Shown here one piece after another: positions 16,252-25,682 of a stretch of 64,000 bases of DNA (positions are counted from its first letter, which is position 1; the number at the start of each line of letters is the position of its first letter). Origin of the DNA: Longimicrobiales bacterium. GTDB taxonomy: Bacteria; Gemmatimonadota; Gemmatimonadetes; Longimicrobiales; Gaopeijiaceae. The DNA lies in the NCBI GenBank assembly GCA_028278645.1, contig JANQDZ010000007.1:42155-106154 (forward strand). The letters run 5' to 3'. Position numbers and translations under genes: made by a program. The notes beneath the pieces were generated by a model, which was given only the letters and a program-made list of their open reading frames with translations, had not been told where the DNA came from and ran no database searches.

Positions 16252-17595
16252 CTAGAACCTCCGCGCCCGGCGCCCGCCGCCACCGGCCGCTTCAACATCG
16301 AAGAAAGTCGCCCCGTCAAACTCTATGCCCCGGGCCTTCAGGACGTCGGTGAACTTGGGTCGGATCCCCGTGGGCTTGAATCGACCCATTACCATCCCGT
16401 CTTCCCGAATCCCCTGCTGCTCGTAGACGAACAGGTCCTGCATCGTGATGACCTCACCCTCCATCCCGGTGATCTCCGAGATGGACACGATCTTCCGGGT
16501 CCCGTCAGGAAGCCTCGCCAGCTGGATCACGAGCTGAATCCCGCCGACGATCTGTTGTCGAATCGCCCTATCCGGGAGGTTCAGATTCGCCATGGAGACC
16601 ATGGTACCCAGCCGATTCAGCGCGTCCCGGGGCGTGTTCGAGTGGAGGGTCGTCAGACTCCCGTCGTGCCCAGTGTTCATGGCCTGGAGCATGTCGACGG
16701 CCTCGGGTCCTCGGACCTCTCCCACAATGATCCGGTCCGGTCTCATCCGGAGGGAGTTGATCACCAAGGATCGTGTGGTGACCTCACCTTTACCCTCGAC
16801 GTTCGGCGGCCTGGATTCCAGTCGAACTACGTGCGGCTGACGCAGCTGGAGCTCAGCCGAGTCCTCGATGGTGACGATCCGTTCGTCGGCCGGGATATGG
16901 GAAGAAAGGACATTCAGGAGAGTGGTCTTCCCGGCCCCCGTGCCGCCGGAGATGAGGATATTCAGGCGCGCCTTCACCGCCCCGGCCAATACCTCCAGGA
17001 TCGCTTCGTTCAGGGTCTCCTTTGCCAGCAGATCTTCCCCTGACAGCACATCCAGCTTGAACCGACGGATAGACAAATGGGGGCCATCCACCGCAAGGGG
17101 GGGAATAATCGCGTTCACCCTGGATTGATCGGGGAGTCGAGCGTCCACCATTGGAGAGGAGTCGTCGATCCTCCGGCCGACCCCGGACACAATTCGATCG
17201 ATCACCTGGAGGAGGTGGCGATCATCTTGGAAGCGGATGTCGGTTTTGTAGAGTTTCCCTAGCCGCTCGACCCAGACGTCGTCGTACGTGTTTACCAGAA
17301 TATCCGAGAGCTCCGGATCCTTCATCAGAGGTTCGAGGGGCCCCAGACCAAAGATCTCGTCCAGAATCTCCTGAGCCAGGACCTCTCTCTCTCGGAGATT
17401 CAATGCGACCGGAAGGGCCTCCGACTGGAGAAGATCCTGGATTACCTCACGGATGGTCTCGATGGCTTCGTCCTTACTCACCATCTCCAGGTTCGCCAGA
17501 TTCAACCGCTCCAACAGCCTCCGATGGATCCGCCCCTTCACTTCCGCCATCTCTTTGGGCGTCTGAGACCTGTCCGTTCCGTTCGTGAGCTCCAT
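16252..17595 (-). CDS. cpaF: Tad pilus assembly ATPase CpaF/TadA
   Basis: About 447 residues. The N-terminal helical domain ([20 protein letters not shown]) is followed by the VirB11/CpaF ATPase core: Walker [17 protein letters not shown] near residue 217, Asp box [20 protein letters not shown], Walker [21 protein letters not shown], and the His box [20 protein letters not shown]. It powers assembly (and perhaps retraction) of Flp pili from the cytoplasmic face. The ATG at 17595 makes a TGATG junction with cpaE; a GTG three bases earlier is less well placed relative to its ribosome site. Confidence 0.95.
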   Translation of the reverse strand: MELTNGTDRSQTPKEMAEVKGRIHRRLLERLNLANLEMVSKDEAIETIREVIQDLLQSEALPVALNLREREVLAQEILDEIFGLGPLEPLMKDPELSDILVNTYDDVWVERLGKLYKTDIRFQDDRHLLQVIDRIVSGVGRRIDDSSPMVDARLPDQSRVNAIIPPLAVDGPHLSIRRFKLDVLSGEDLLAKETLNEAILEVLAGAVKARLNILISGGTGAGKTTLLNVLSSHIPADERIVTIEDSAELQLRQPHVVRLESRPPNVEGKGEVTTRSLVINSLRMRPDRIIVGEVRGPEAVDMLQAMNTGHDGSLTTLHSNTPRDALNRLGTMVSMANLNLPDRAIRQQIVGGIQLVIQLARLPDGTRKIVSISEITGMEGEVITMQDLFVYEQQGIREDGMVMGRFKPTGIRPKFTDVLKARGIEFDGATFFDVEAAGGGGRRARRF

Positions 17596-18815
17596 CACTT
17601 AGCCTTCTTTCCTGTCTTTTCACCCGATTTTCCGGACCCCCTGAACCTGCTCAGGAACCCTTTTCGGGGTTCGGCGGCGATTTCGGCGTCGGCAACTTTT
17701 CTTCCCAGGTCCAAGATCTTCTTGGCGATGCGGGACTTCCCGACGCTCACCTCTGGCCGGCCAACGTTGATGCTTTGGAGGACCCTCTGGTCGTCCTTGT
17801 CCAACACGAGGGTGAGCCGATGGCCCAGTCCGTCTTCGATGTCCCTGGATGTCAGTCCTAGGCCGTCTCGGTACTGGTTGAGCACCAACTTCGGCGGTTC
17901 TTTCCCGTTCTCCCGCCCGTAGAGGTCCAACGCTTGCTTGAGATTGCGTAGGGTCGGTAGCTCCGGGGTCACCACAAGAAGCCGCTCGTCAGAGAGCCCG
18001 AGGACACTCCCGAGGCGGTTGGACAGATAGCTACCCCCGTCGACCACGACATAGTCGAACTGATTCCTGCAAAGGCCGATGAGGGACCGGATCTCCTCCT
18101 CAGAGAGCTCATTGACACCCATGGGCGAAAGAGGAGAGGCAAGGACATGGACCCCGGAGTCGTCGATCTCCAGGAAGGAGAGAAAGAGCTCCTCGTCTAT
18201 GCGATGGAAGTTATGAACGACATCCACATAGGTGTATCGCGGATGGACTCCCATGGCGACCGAAGCAGTCCCCAACCCCGGAGCCAGATCCACGAGAAGA
18301 ACTTCCTTACCGGTCAATACCCTCAGGGCCACGGCAAGGTTTGTGGCGACAGTTGTGACCCCCGTACCCCCTTTGGCGCTGAAAACAGTGGTGACCTTCC
18401 CGAGGGTCGGCGCCTGCCCGGGGGCTTTGACCTTCCTTCGCTTCACGGTGCGTTGGAAGGCTTCCAGAGTTTCGGTCTGGGAGAAGGGTCGCGGGAGGTA
18501 CTCAGAGGCCCCGGCTCTCATGACGGCGAGAAGGCCTTCAGCGGACAGGGCCGGCCCTCCAACAACCAGCGCGGCATTTGGCACCTCCTGGCTGAGGCTT
18601 TGAATGCCCCCAGCTCCGGAAGGCTCCACCCCCAGATCCAGGAAGATCACATCTGGGTTCGCCTGCATCACCTGCTGGACGACCTCCTGATCGAGACCGT
18701 CTGCGAGCGTCTGTATATCAAGAGCCAACCTGGCATTGTTGGTGGGCTCACGGATGATCCCCAATGCCAGGTGGCGAAAGCCCTCGTCGGATGAAATCAA
18801 CACGCAATCGAACAA
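17595..18815 (-). CDS. cpaE: Tad pilus localisation ATPase CpaE/TadZ
   Basis: 406 residues. An atypical receiver-like domain spans residues 1-120 ([17 protein letters not shown]). A ParA/MinD-type domain follows, with deviant Walker [36 protein letters not shown] and [20 protein letters not shown]. The second Walker lysine is Val, as CpaE/TadZ proteins often lack it. The C-terminal tail is very basic ([11 protein letters not shown]). It starts at TTG with GGAG eight bases upstream. In Tad systems this protein places the secretion machine at the pole. Confidence 0.9.
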   Translation of the reverse strand: MFDCVLISSDEGFRHLALGIIREPTNNARLALDIQTLADGLDQEVVQQVMQANPDVIFLDLGVEPSGAGGIQSLSQEVPNAALVVGGPALSAEGLLAVMRAGASEYLPRPFSQTETLEAFQRTVKRRKVKAPGQAPTLGKVTTVFSAKGGTGVTTVATNLAVALRVLTGKEVLLVDLAPGLGTASVAMGVHPRYTYVDVVHNFHRIDEELFLSFLEIDDSGVHVLASPLSPMGVNELSEEEIRSLIGLCRNQFDYVVVDGGSYLSNRLGSVLGLSDERLLVVTPELPTLRNLKQALDLYGRENGKEPPKLVLNQYRDGLGLTSRDIEDGLGHRLTLVLDKDDQRVLQSINVGRPEVSVGKSRIAKKILDLGRKVADAEIAAEPRKGFLSRFRGSGKSGEKTGKKAK

Positions 18816-18893
18816 CTTCGAATCTCCCCATCCCCACGGAGGGATGGCTTCAAGGGTGACTTCCGCTACTGCTCAAACGCTCAGGCTCCCGGG

Positions 18894-20312
18894 TTACAGG
18901 CCGTTGGGTCCTGTCCCACGGCCACCGCCATTACCACGGCTGCGTTCCTCGATCCATTTCCGGATATGGGCGTCCCAGTTCCAGTCCTCTGCGTTCCCAG
19001 TCGGGAGAGCCTGAACAGGGAGATTGTCGGTATCCAGGACGTGAGGCGTCACCAGGACGAGGAGTTCCGTCCGGTCCTGCCTCTTCTTCTCTTTCCGGAA
19101 GAAGAATCCGAGGATCGGGATATCCCCCAGGAGCGGAATCTTGTCCACGTCGTTCAGAAGGGTGTTATCGAGCAATCCCCCGATGGCCAGGGTTTGGCCA
19201 GGCCGGAGCTCGACGTCAGTATTCACCTTCCTCGAAAGGAGGGCCGGAATCTCAAAGCCCTGGAAAGTGAGGCCGTTGGCGAAATCCAAAGAAGAGACCT
19301 CGGGAGCCACGCGAAGGCGAATGTTGCCCGAGTTGGTGATGTTCGGGGTGAAATTCAGGCGAATCCCGAACTCCCTCCATTCGATCGTCACGGCATTGGA
19401 ACCGCCGGCCTGAATCGACGGGAACGGGAATTCTCCGCCCGCCAGGAAGGACGCTTCTTCACCCTCCCGGGTCACCAGGTTCGGCTGGGCCAGGCTCTGG
19501 AACTCGCCGGTGCTCTTGAGAGCCTGAATCACCGCGTCCAAACCTGCCCCGTCACCTTGGATCGCCAGAGTGACGAACCCCTCGGAGACGCTCTGGAAGG
19601 CATGGATGTCGTCGTCATCGAAGTCGAGGGCGTCCCCGAGATTCTCCGGATTGAGAATCTGGACCAGGTCCCCACCAATTTCGGAGAGCACAGATCGGCT
19701 GATTTCTGCGAACTCCACATGGAGGAGGATTTGCTCGGGCGCCGGGGCATCAACGTTGTTGACCACCGGGATCCCTTGCGTGGCAGCCAACTCCTCCGCT
19801 TTCCGGATGATGGCCGGATCTCTCACCTCACCCGAAAGGACCACCGAGGACCCGGTGCTCGAAACACTTAGGCCGGCCCCAGGGAAGAGCTCGTCAATCT
19901 GGCGCTGGAGAGACTGAACGTCCGCGGTGACCTCGATGGCATAGAGCCGAGGAGGACCCGTTCGACCCCAGACGATCAGGCTCGTCGAGCCCACGCCTCT
20001 CCCATAGATCGCCACCTGGTTCGGCGGATAGACATTCACGTCGGCGATCTCGATATCTCCGATGTCCACCCTCGTAATGCTGTCCGGTCGAGTGAGCATG
20101 GCGGTCGAGCCGCGGGAGATCGTGATGGTCCCTTCAGGGGCGGTCTGGACCAGGTCCTGAGCAGCGAGGATGCTTGGAGCACTCAACAGGAGAAGTGCAA
20201 TCAAGAACACCCTGACGCTGGGCCCAAAGCCGCAGTTCGCCCGGTACCCACGCACGTTCTGGTGTTTAGTGGTCATGGGACGGATTTGTCTCCTTCCGAA
20301 GGTCTCGTTCAT
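18894..20312 (-). CDS. cpaC: Tad pilus outer-membrane secretin CpaC/RcpA
   Basis: 472 residues. After a signal peptide (FLIALLLLSAPSILAAQ) come the pilus-specific N-terminal domain (ITISRGSTAMLTRPDSITRV, PNQVAIYGRGVGSTSLIVWG), a BON-like domain (LSVSSTGSSVVLSGEVRDPA) and the secretin core. The core has GEFPFPSIQAGGSNAVTIEW, FGIRLNFTPNIT and the motif LRPGQTLAIGGLL ending VDKIPLLGDIPILGFFF. It forms the outer-membrane pore for the Flp fibre. The first ATG at 20312 lies 4 bp after cpaB. An internal ATG at 20276 would shorten a long n-region and is possible. Confidence 0.95.
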   Translation of the reverse strand: MNETFGRRQIRPMTTKHQNVRGYRANCGFGPSVRVFLIALLLLSAPSILAAQDLVQTAPEGTITISRGSTAMLTRPDSITRVDIGDIEIADVNVYPPNQVAIYGRGVGSTSLIVWGRTGPPRLYAIEVTADVQSLQRQIDELFPGAGLSVSSTGSSVVLSGEVRDPAIIRKAEELAATQGIPVVNNVDAPAPEQILLHVEFAEISRSVLSEIGGDLVQILNPENLGDALDFDDDDIHAFQSVSEGFVTLAIQGDGAGLDAVIQALKSTGEFQSLAQPNLVTREGEEASFLAGGEFPFPSIQAGGSNAVTIEWREFGIRLNFTPNITNSGNIRLRVAPEVSSLDFANGLTFQGFEIPALLSRKVNTDVELRPGQTLAIGGLLDNTLLNDVDKIPLLGDIPILGFFFRKEKKRQDRTELLVLVTPHVLDTDNLPVQALPTGNAEDWNWDAHIRKWIEERSRGNGGGRGTGPNGL

Positions 20313-20316
20313 CGGA

Positions 20317-21141
20317 TTAGTACCTAATCAGGGACCTGGCGCCGCCCCGATAGATTTCGATTATGCTCTCCTGCACCGTCGGCACACTCACTACGCCACG
20401 GGATGCAGGACGCGGAATCCTACTCAGGCTTCCAGCGAAAAGCCTGGAGGACCTCTCACCCGGCGTCTCGACTGCCTCGATGTCCAGGGTGTTTCGAAGG
20501 GCCAACCGGATGTCGCCTTCCAGCTCGGCCAAAGCGAGACGCTCGGCCTCAGCCGGCGTCACAAGAAGTGTCACCACCGGCACGCTGACGGGGGTCCCGT
20601 CCTCCGACTTCCGGATTTCCTCACCCGCCGCGATGGCCTGGACGTTCTGGAGGATCACTTTGCTCATCACGTCCGAGCTTCCCGGCGGCTGCATGACGAG
20701 GATGACATCCACCCTTGTCTGGGGTGTCACAAACCCGGAGACCGAGATGACGTCATCCGTGGCGACACTCACAGCCCGCATTCCGGCGGGAATGAGGGGG
20801 ATGATTCCGACCTGGTCGGAATCGGCAAGCTTTGTGGCCAGGACGGCCTCGTTCGCCCTCACTTCGGCGATGAGGCTTCGCCCTATCAGTTCTTCTTTTG
20901 AGCTAGCGAGTCCCATGGGGACCGCTTCTGCCGGCCATTCAACTACCTGGAGGTCCGAGTCTTCCAAAACCGTCCCTAAACCGAGGTCCCGAGAAGCCAG
21001 AACTGCCGAGACCGTTTCGCCCCCCGGAGTCACCTCCACCACCGCAGGTCGGTTCCTCAGGTAGTTCAGGGCCGAGTAGCCGGCGGCCAGCCCGAAGATG
21101 GCAGCCAAAGCGAAGATGAGTAGCACTCGCGTATTCTTCAT
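20317..21141 (-). CDS. cpaB: Tad pilus assembly protein CpaB/RcpC
   Basis: 274 residues. A single N-terminal membrane anchor (VLLIFALAAIFGLAAGYSAL) leads into a SAF domain (TVSAVLASRDLGLGTVLEDS, then RANEAVLATKL) and a RcpC-type beta domain (MRAVSVATDDVISVSGFVTP, RVDVILVM, VTLLVTPAEAERLALAELEG). It is periplasmic and connects the inner-membrane platform with the secretin; some homologues bind cell wall. It is the second step of the usual order cpaA-cpaB-cpaC, with a 4-bp gap to cpaC. Confidence 0.92.
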   Translation of the reverse strand: MKNTRVLLIFALAAIFGLAAGYSALNYLRNRPAVVEVTPGGETVSAVLASRDLGLGTVLEDSDLQVVEWPAEAVPMGLASSKEELIGRSLIAEVRANEAVLATKLADSDQVGIIPLIPAGMRAVSVATDDVISVSGFVTPQTRVDVILVMQPPGSSDVMSKVILQNVQAIAAGEEIRKSEDGTPVSVPVVTLLVTPAEAERLALAELEGDIRLALRNTLDIEAVETPGERSSRLFAGSLSRIPRPASRGVVSVPTVQESIIEIYRGGARSLIRY

Positions 21142-21242
21142 TCGGAAGACTCCGATTCAATCCTGCTGCATGCGAAAAACTGGACAAAAAGGTCCAGGTT
21201 CGATCCGTCTGTGAGACTCCGCAGACCGGTGGCCGGCGGGAC

Positions 21243-21782
21243 TCACGGAGTCCCTGCAACCGACAGGGGAAAGAGAAGCGCCAAGATCGCCCCGGCGGCG
21301 ATGGCCACCCCGTACGGGACAGAGTGGGCATTCGGACTGTCGAGGCTGATTCGGTGTCCGGCTCTACCGAGCGTGATCCAGTGGAGCAGGAGGTTCCAGG
21401 TGTTCAGCACGAGGCCGAGGATGGCTCCTCGCCTCGTCGCATTCGCGATGGCTAAAACTCCTCCGGCCAATCCGCCATAAATGAAGACCGAGAGGAGGCC
21501 CCCCGTCCCCACAAAGGCTCCAACAGCCGTGAAGAGCTTCGCGTCCCCGGCCCCGATTCCCCCCAGTGCATAGAGCGGTAGGGAGATCAACAGAGCCACC
21601 GCGGAGCCGGCCAGTGCAGCGGAGGGAAACCCTCCCTGCATGAGGGCCCCGATGGTGAGCCCGGCAAAGAGCCCGGGAACAGTCACGGCGTTGGGGATTC
21701 GGCGCTCTTTGAGGTCCATGTAGGCCGCTGCTGCAACCAGGGCCGTGAGGACCGAAACGTTCAAGAGCGCGAGAGGGGTCAT
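21243..21782 (-). CDS. cpaA: prepilin peptidase CpaA/TadV
   Basis: 179 residues with five to six membrane helices and both catalytic Asp motifs of type-IV aspartyl prepilin peptidases: AAYMDLKERRIPN near residue 23 and GIGAGDAKL near residue 76. It is the short form without an N-methylation domain, as in Tad systems. It cleaves the Flp leader after Gly. The gene lies 80 bp downstream of flp, beyond a GC hairpin. No clear ribosome site precedes its ATG. Confidence 0.93.
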   Translation of the reverse strand: MTPLALLNVSVLTALVAAAAYMDLKERRIPNAVTVPGLFAGLTIGALMQGGFPSAALAGSAVALLISLPLYALGGIGAGDAKLFTAVGAFVGTGGLLSVFIYGGLAGGVLAIANATRRGAILGLVLNTWNLLLHWITLGRAGHRISLDSPNAHSVPYGVAIAAGAILALLFPLSVAGTP

Positions 21783-21810
21783 TGTTTAGTGGTTCTGTTG
21801 GTGGGCGCCG

Positions 21811-21848
21811 AAACCAGCGGGGGGGGGGGAGCCCCCCCCAGCCGGTGG
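21811..21848 (-). terminator. poly-G/poly-C hairpin between flp and cpaA
   Basis: A run of eleven G (21819-21829) followed by AG and eight C (21832-21839), flanked by partly complementary CCAGC and GCCGG arms, can fold into a very stable stem. It follows flp directly. In pilus operons a hairpin here usually lowers read-through or protects pilin mRNA, giving more pilin than machinery. Long homopolymers are also prone to length change and sequencing error. Confidence 0.5.
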
Positions 21849-21862
21849 TTTATCGGCTTCGA

Positions 21863-22033
21863 TCAGACGCCTTGCAGGGCCGTGGTAACCCGCCGGAACA
21901 CTTCCATGATTGCCTCTCTGAAAGGCGTAATCACGGCGATCAGAGCGAGGGTAATCAGAGCGATGAGCACGGCATACTCGGCCAGGCCCTGTCCAGACTC
22001 GTCGGTCCAGAACGACTTGAACATCTGCAGCAT
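21863..22033 (-). CDS. flp: Flp family type IVb pilin
   Basis: A 56-residue prepilin. A short leader ending FWTDESG is followed by QGLAEYAVLIALITLALIAV. Cleavage after Gly would leave Glu at +5 and Tyr at +6, the Flp signature. The rest is one hydrophobic helix and a short amphipathic tail. The ATG at 22033 has AGGAG seven bases upstream; an ATG at 22024 is also possible. It is the structural subunit of the Tad pilus and the first gene of the leftward operon. No second pilin or TadE/F-type pseudopilin is in the window. Confidence 0.93.
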   Translation of the reverse strand: MLQMFKSFWTDESGQGLAEYAVLIALITLALIAVITPFREAIMEVFRRVTTALQGV

Positions 22034-22257
22034 AACAGCTCTCCTTTCGGCCATCCGGCCGACTTTTGTTGGGAGGAAAACCACCGTGGTCCCCTCCGTT
22101 GCCCGGCCGGTTGGAGGCCGGCATGGGATTCCAATCGGGTCGAAACCCTAGGAACGACACGACTGGGGGCAAGTCCCGGGCCAGGCGTGCCAATCACACC
22201 TAAGTCTTTTGATTACAAGATTTTAGGAGAGTTTCTGCAGGGTAGCTGAAGCCGGAC

Positions 22258-22300
22258 CTGTAAACTACCGTTCCAGGGGTCCCGTAAAGGTGGTTTACAG
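22258..22300. promoter_or_regulatory. 12-bp inverted repeat between ntrC-type gene and flp
   Basis: The arms CTGTAAACTACC (22258-22269) and GGTGGTTTACAG (22289-22300) pair at 11 of 12 positions around 19 bases. It starts 4 bp beyond the stop of the NtrC-type regulator gene. It may be that gene's terminator or an upstream activator site for flp. The rest of the 271-bp flp-regulator gap holds an AT-rich patch at about 22200-22235 that may carry the flp promoter, and no gene. Confidence 0.45.
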
Positions 22301-22304
22301 CCGA

Positions 22305-23693
22305 TTATGGAACGATAATCCCGTAATCTTTGATCATTCGGTTCAGAGTGGGGCGGGAGACTTCAAGAATCCGGGCAGCGGCACTCTTATTCCCTTTGGT
22401 CATCAGGAGCACCCTCTGAACGTGGCGGCGCTCCACCGCGGCTAGGCTGTCCTCTTCCTTCTGGCTCGGTTTCTCAGGGACCACGTCAGCCGATCGCTCC
22501 CCGCGAGCCTCCAGATCGGAGGGTGGGGCCCAGTGGTCCCCTTCCACATCGTGAAGAGAGAGGGAGGGCCCCCGCGACATCACCAAGGCCCGGGTAAGGG
22601 CGTTCTCCAGTTCCCGAACGTTTCCGGGCCAATCCGCTGCCTGGAGGGCGGCCATGACTTCCCTCGAAACCGCCGGGACCTGCCTTCCGAGCTCTGACGC
22701 GGCTTTCGCCAGAATGTGCCGAACCAAAAGCGGAACGTCAGACCGTCGATCCCGGAGAGGCGGCACTCTGATCTCGATGACCCTGAGGCGGAAGTAGAGG
22801 TCCTCCCTGAACCCGCCTTCTTTTACCAGCTGTTCGAGATCCTTGTTTGTGGCGGCGATGATCCGGGCATCCGTATGAAGCGGCTGCTCACTCCCCACCG
22901 GGTAGAATTCTCTTTCTTCCAGGACCCGAAGGAGTTTGGCCTGGAGGGCGAGGCTGGTGTCACCGATCTCGTCGAGGAAGATCGTACCCGATCCTGCCAG
23001 CTCGAACGGCCCCCTTCTGTCGGAAGAGGCGCCGGTGAACGCTCCTCGGACATGGCCGAAAAGCGTCGACTCCAAGAGGGTCTCCGGGACTGCAGCGCAG
23101 TTCACCGCCAGGAAAGGTTGGTTCGCCTCCGCCGAGTTACCATGGATGGTCCTGGCGATCAGCTCTTTCCCCGTCCCCGTTTCACCGGAGACGAGGACTG
23201 CGGCTCTGGTGGCTGACACCGCACCGATGGTCTTGTAGACGGAGAGCATGGCCGGATTCCGGCCCACCAGCCCACCTGGGGCCGCCGCCATTTCTTCTTC
23301 AACAGGTTCGGCCACGCCCCTGACCTGTCGATCCTCCATGCACCGCTCGATGACGCCCTCGATCTCGTCCAGATCGAGAGGTTTCAGCAGATAGTCGGCA
23401 GCTCCATCTCTGATTGCGTCGATGGCACCCTGGACACCGCCATATCCGGTGATGATCACCACGTCCACGTCGGGAACCAACTTCCGGAGGCGGGCCAGAA
23501 GTTCGAAGCCATCGATCCCGGGCATTTGGACATCCGAGAAGACGATCTCGGGGTCGAATTCCGCTATATGATTGAGAGCTTCTTCACCGGATTTGGCTAC
23601 AAATACCTCATGACCGAGGTCGGAGAGATGTGGACCGAGTGTTAGGCAGAGGTCCTCGTCATCATCCACGAGCATGATGCGAGCAGTGGTCAA
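22305..23693 (-). CDS. NtrC-family sigma-54 response regulator
   Basis: 462 residues. The receiver domain has acidic pocket MLVDDDEDL, phospho-Asp in IVFSDVQMPGIDG, switch Thr in VVIITGYGG and Lys in YLLKPLD. The central sigma-54 activator AAA+ domain has Walker A GETGTGKE, the RNA-polymerase contact VRGAFTGAS, Walker B GTIFLDEIGDTS and the arginine-finger region. A Fis-type HTH ends the protein (RVLLMTKGNKSAAARILEVS). It starts with TTG, whose last bases overlap the kinase stop (TTGA). Adjacency to flp suggests it controls the Tad operon through sigma-54. Confidence 0.93.
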   Translation of the reverse strand: MTTARIMLVDDDEDLCLTLGPHLSDLGHEVFVAKSGEEALNHIAEFDPEIVFSDVQMPGIDGFELLARLRKLVPDVDVVIITGYGGVQGAIDAIRDGAADYLLKPLDLDEIEGVIERCMEDRQVRGVAEPVEEEMAAAPGGLVGRNPAMLSVYKTIGAVSATRAAVLVSGETGTGKELIARTIHGNSAEANQPFLAVNCAAVPETLLESTLFGHVRGAFTGASSDRRGPFELAGSGTIFLDEIGDTSLALQAKLLRVLEEREFYPVGSEQPLHTDARIIAATNKDLEQLVKEGGFREDLYFRLRVIEIRVPPLRDRRSDVPLLVRHILAKAASELGRQVPAVSREVMAALQAADWPGNVRELENALTRALVMSRGPSLSLHDVEGDHWAPPSDLEARGERSADVVPEKPSQKEEDSLAAVERRHVQRVLLMTKGNKSAAARILEVSRPTLNRMIKDYGIIVP

Positions 23694-25561
23694 GATTTCT
23701 CCTCAGGGTCGGATCGGGAAACCTTGAATACGGCGCCTAACCCCCCAGGCGTCAACAGGCGCTTGGAAGCCGCGAGACGGGACGGGACCGGGTTCCCAGT
23801 CTGGCCTACGGCAACTGCAAGGTCGGTTTCCGAAGCCAATCCAGGATATGGGATCGTAACGGGCTCGGTTTTCGCCTGGGCCAACGGGAAGGAAACTATA
23901 AACTCCGCACCGGTTTCACCAACCAGGGACGGCGCCAGTTGGACTTCCCCCTCGTTGGCTTGTACCGACTGAATCACCATTGCCAGGCCGATCCCTGCTC
24001 CACCGGACTTGGTCGTGAAGAAAGGCTCAAAAATCCGGTCTCTGATTTCCGGCGACACACCCGAGCCTTCGTCCTTGAAGTGTAGCGCCAGAGCAGGGCC
24101 CCCGAGGTCCGGGATCCTGCGGAGGACCGACCTGATCTCGAGAGATCCTCCATCCGGCTGTGCTTCCAGCGCATTGACCATGAGGTTCAAGACGACGCTT
24201 TTCAGCTGCCCCGGCCGGACCAGGACGAGATCCCCCCCAGCATCGAGGTCAAGATCGAGGATGACACCCTGCCGTCGAAATCTGGAAGAAACCAAATCAG
24301 CTGCTTCCTCGACGAGGTGGTGAAGGCTCACGACCTCCCTTGGCGAATCCTCCGGCCGGCTCAGCTCCAGCACACCCGAAACCGCCGCGTTCAGACGTTC
24401 CACCTCACGGATACTGATTTCCAGCGGCTCGAGGCAGAATTCCGGCACGCTCCCGTTCCTGGTCCATCGCCGAAGCCGCTGTAGGTTGAGCTTGATCGAG
24501 CTCAGTGGGTTTCGGATCTCGTGAGCGAGATACGCAGAGAGCTGTCCAACCACCGCCAACCGGCCACTCTGGTCCACCTGTTTCATCATTCGGCGGATTC
24601 GGGCAAGCATCCGATTAAAAGCGGAGGTCAGTTGGCCCAACTCACCCGAAGTGGGTACGGGGAGCCAGGGGTCCAGCTCCCCTAACCCGATCTCCTCTGC
24701 GGCTTGCACCAAACCGGAGAGGGATCGGGTGAAGCGGCCGACAATGATGGAAAATGCAAAAGCGGTCGAGATGCCAAGGAGAACCACGAAGGCCCAGTAG
24801 AGCAGGGTCAGGCGCTGCATCGATCCCAACAAGCCAGCCATGGACGAGGTGGCCACCACCGTCCACTCCTGGTCCTCGGTCAGTGCAAATGCTCCCGCCC
24901 TTACCCCGTCAGGATCTCTGAAATGGAAGGTACCTGAAGGACCGGAAGGGTTTTCCGGGTCCGAAAGCCCACTGGCCAGCAACGCGGTCCGCCAGTTCTG
25001 GAGATCGTCACACCCGTCAGCCAGAAGGTGAGAGCCGGTGGTTTGGTCGAACACGGCCAATGCGTGGCTTTGGTTCCCGGATCTCGGGTTGGAGATGTCA
25101 GAAAACCAGAACGCAGCTTCGACGCGGCCACCCCCAGCCGTTAGAGGGAGGCCTTCCGCGAAGCTGAGCAGGCGAGAGGCCCTCCCGGCCTCGCATCGAG
25201 TCTCGGCTTCCGGCAGAGCCCCGATCAGCAGCCTAAGAGCCCCATCGTCACCCCTCACGCCAACATAAACCGCTTTTTCAAGGTCTTGGCCCAGGCTCGC
25301 CGCCGGAAAATGATCGGTGGGTGACTCGATCCCCAACACGCCCTCTTCGAGGGTTCGGGAGAACTCGAGAAGGCTCGATCGAATGGCCAAACGACCGGCC
25401 GAGAGGTCCGTGACGACGGAGGCAGCCGTCTCTTGAAGCTGCTCCTGCATGGAACCCCTAATGAGGTTCTGAGCATGCCAATAGCTGAAGGCAGCCAGAG
25501 CAAGCATCGGAACGATGGCCAGGAGGCCGAAGAGGAAGATGATCTTCCTTCTGAGTGACAT
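23690..25561 (-). CDS. membrane sensor histidine kinase, partner of the NtrC-type regulator
   Basis: 623 residues. TM1 (IIFLFGLLAIVPMLALAAF), a ~220-residue extracytoplasmic sensor region, TM2 (LLYWAFVVLLGISTAFAFSI) and HAMP (LVQAAEEIGLGELDPWLPVP) come first. HisKA with phospho-His in AYLAHEIRNPLSSIKLNLQ and HATPase_c (N box LMVNALEAQPDG; G boxes FKDEGSGVSPEIRD and GGAGIGLAMVIQ) follow. It is coded immediately before its response regulator with a 4-base overlap, as NtrB/AtoS-like pairs are. The ligand is unknown. The C-terminal ~60 residues after the ATPase domain are unassigned. Confidence 0.93.
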   Translation of the reverse strand: MSLRRKIIFLFGLLAIVPMLALAAFSYWHAQNLIRGSMQEQLQETAASVVTDLSAGRLAIRSSLLEFSRTLEEGVLGIESPTDHFPAASLGQDLEKAVYVGVRGDDGALRLLIGALPEAETRCEAGRASRLLSFAEGLPLTAGGGRVEAAFWFSDISNPRSGNQSHALAVFDQTTGSHLLADGCDDLQNWRTALLASGLSDPENPSGPSGTFHFRDPDGVRAGAFALTEDQEWTVVATSSMAGLLGSMQRLTLLYWAFVVLLGISTAFAFSIIVGRFTRSLSGLVQAAEEIGLGELDPWLPVPTSGELGQLTSAFNRMLARIRRMMKQVDQSGRLAVVGQLSAYLAHEIRNPLSSIKLNLQRLRRWTRNGSVPEFCLEPLEISIREVERLNAAVSGVLELSRPEDSPREVVSLHHLVEEAADLVSSRFRRQGVILDLDLDAGGDLVLVRPGQLKSVVLNLMVNALEAQPDGGSLEIRSVLRRIPDLGGPALALHFKDEGSGVSPEIRDRIFEPFFTTKSGGAGIGLAMVIQSVQANEGEVQLAPSLVGETGAEFIVSFPLAQAKTEPVTIPYPGLASETDLAVAVGQTGNPVPSRLAASKRLLTPGGLGAVFKVSRSDPEEKS

Positions 25562-25654
25562 GTTGGGAGTTCGCCCCCGAAGAGCTTTCCTGTTTCTGCG
25601 TTTAGGACGTGACCGCGCCCATTGAGATCAGGATGACGGACCGTAAACATCTGT

Positions 25655-25682
25655 TTCGAATCTGGGATTCACCCCATTCGAA
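25655..25682. promoter_or_regulatory. nested inverted repeat in the divergent kinase/orphan-gene promoter region
   Basis: Outer arms TTCGAAT and ATTCGAA pair perfectly. Inside them, GAATC-TGG-GATTC forms a second dyad. The element lies in the 303-bp divergent gap between the kinase start (25561) and the gene at 25865, in an AT-richer stretch that also contains CTTATTAAACAT. It looks like a protein-binding operator, but no regulator can be assigned. The rest of the gap shows no gene. Confidence 0.4.

Noticed and set aside
17595..18815. Possible inactivation of CpaE because the second Walker A lysine is Val
   Set aside because: CpaE/TadZ proteins commonly have an atypical Walker A lacking that lysine, so it is a family trait.
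22160..22200. A TTGGCACG element on the minus strand upstream of flp, resembling a sigma-54 -24 box
   Set aside because: At the required spacing the -12 position reads GCCCG and lacks the invariant GC; shifting by one or two bases breaks the fixed spacing. A sigma-54 promoter for flp remains likely but is not located here.
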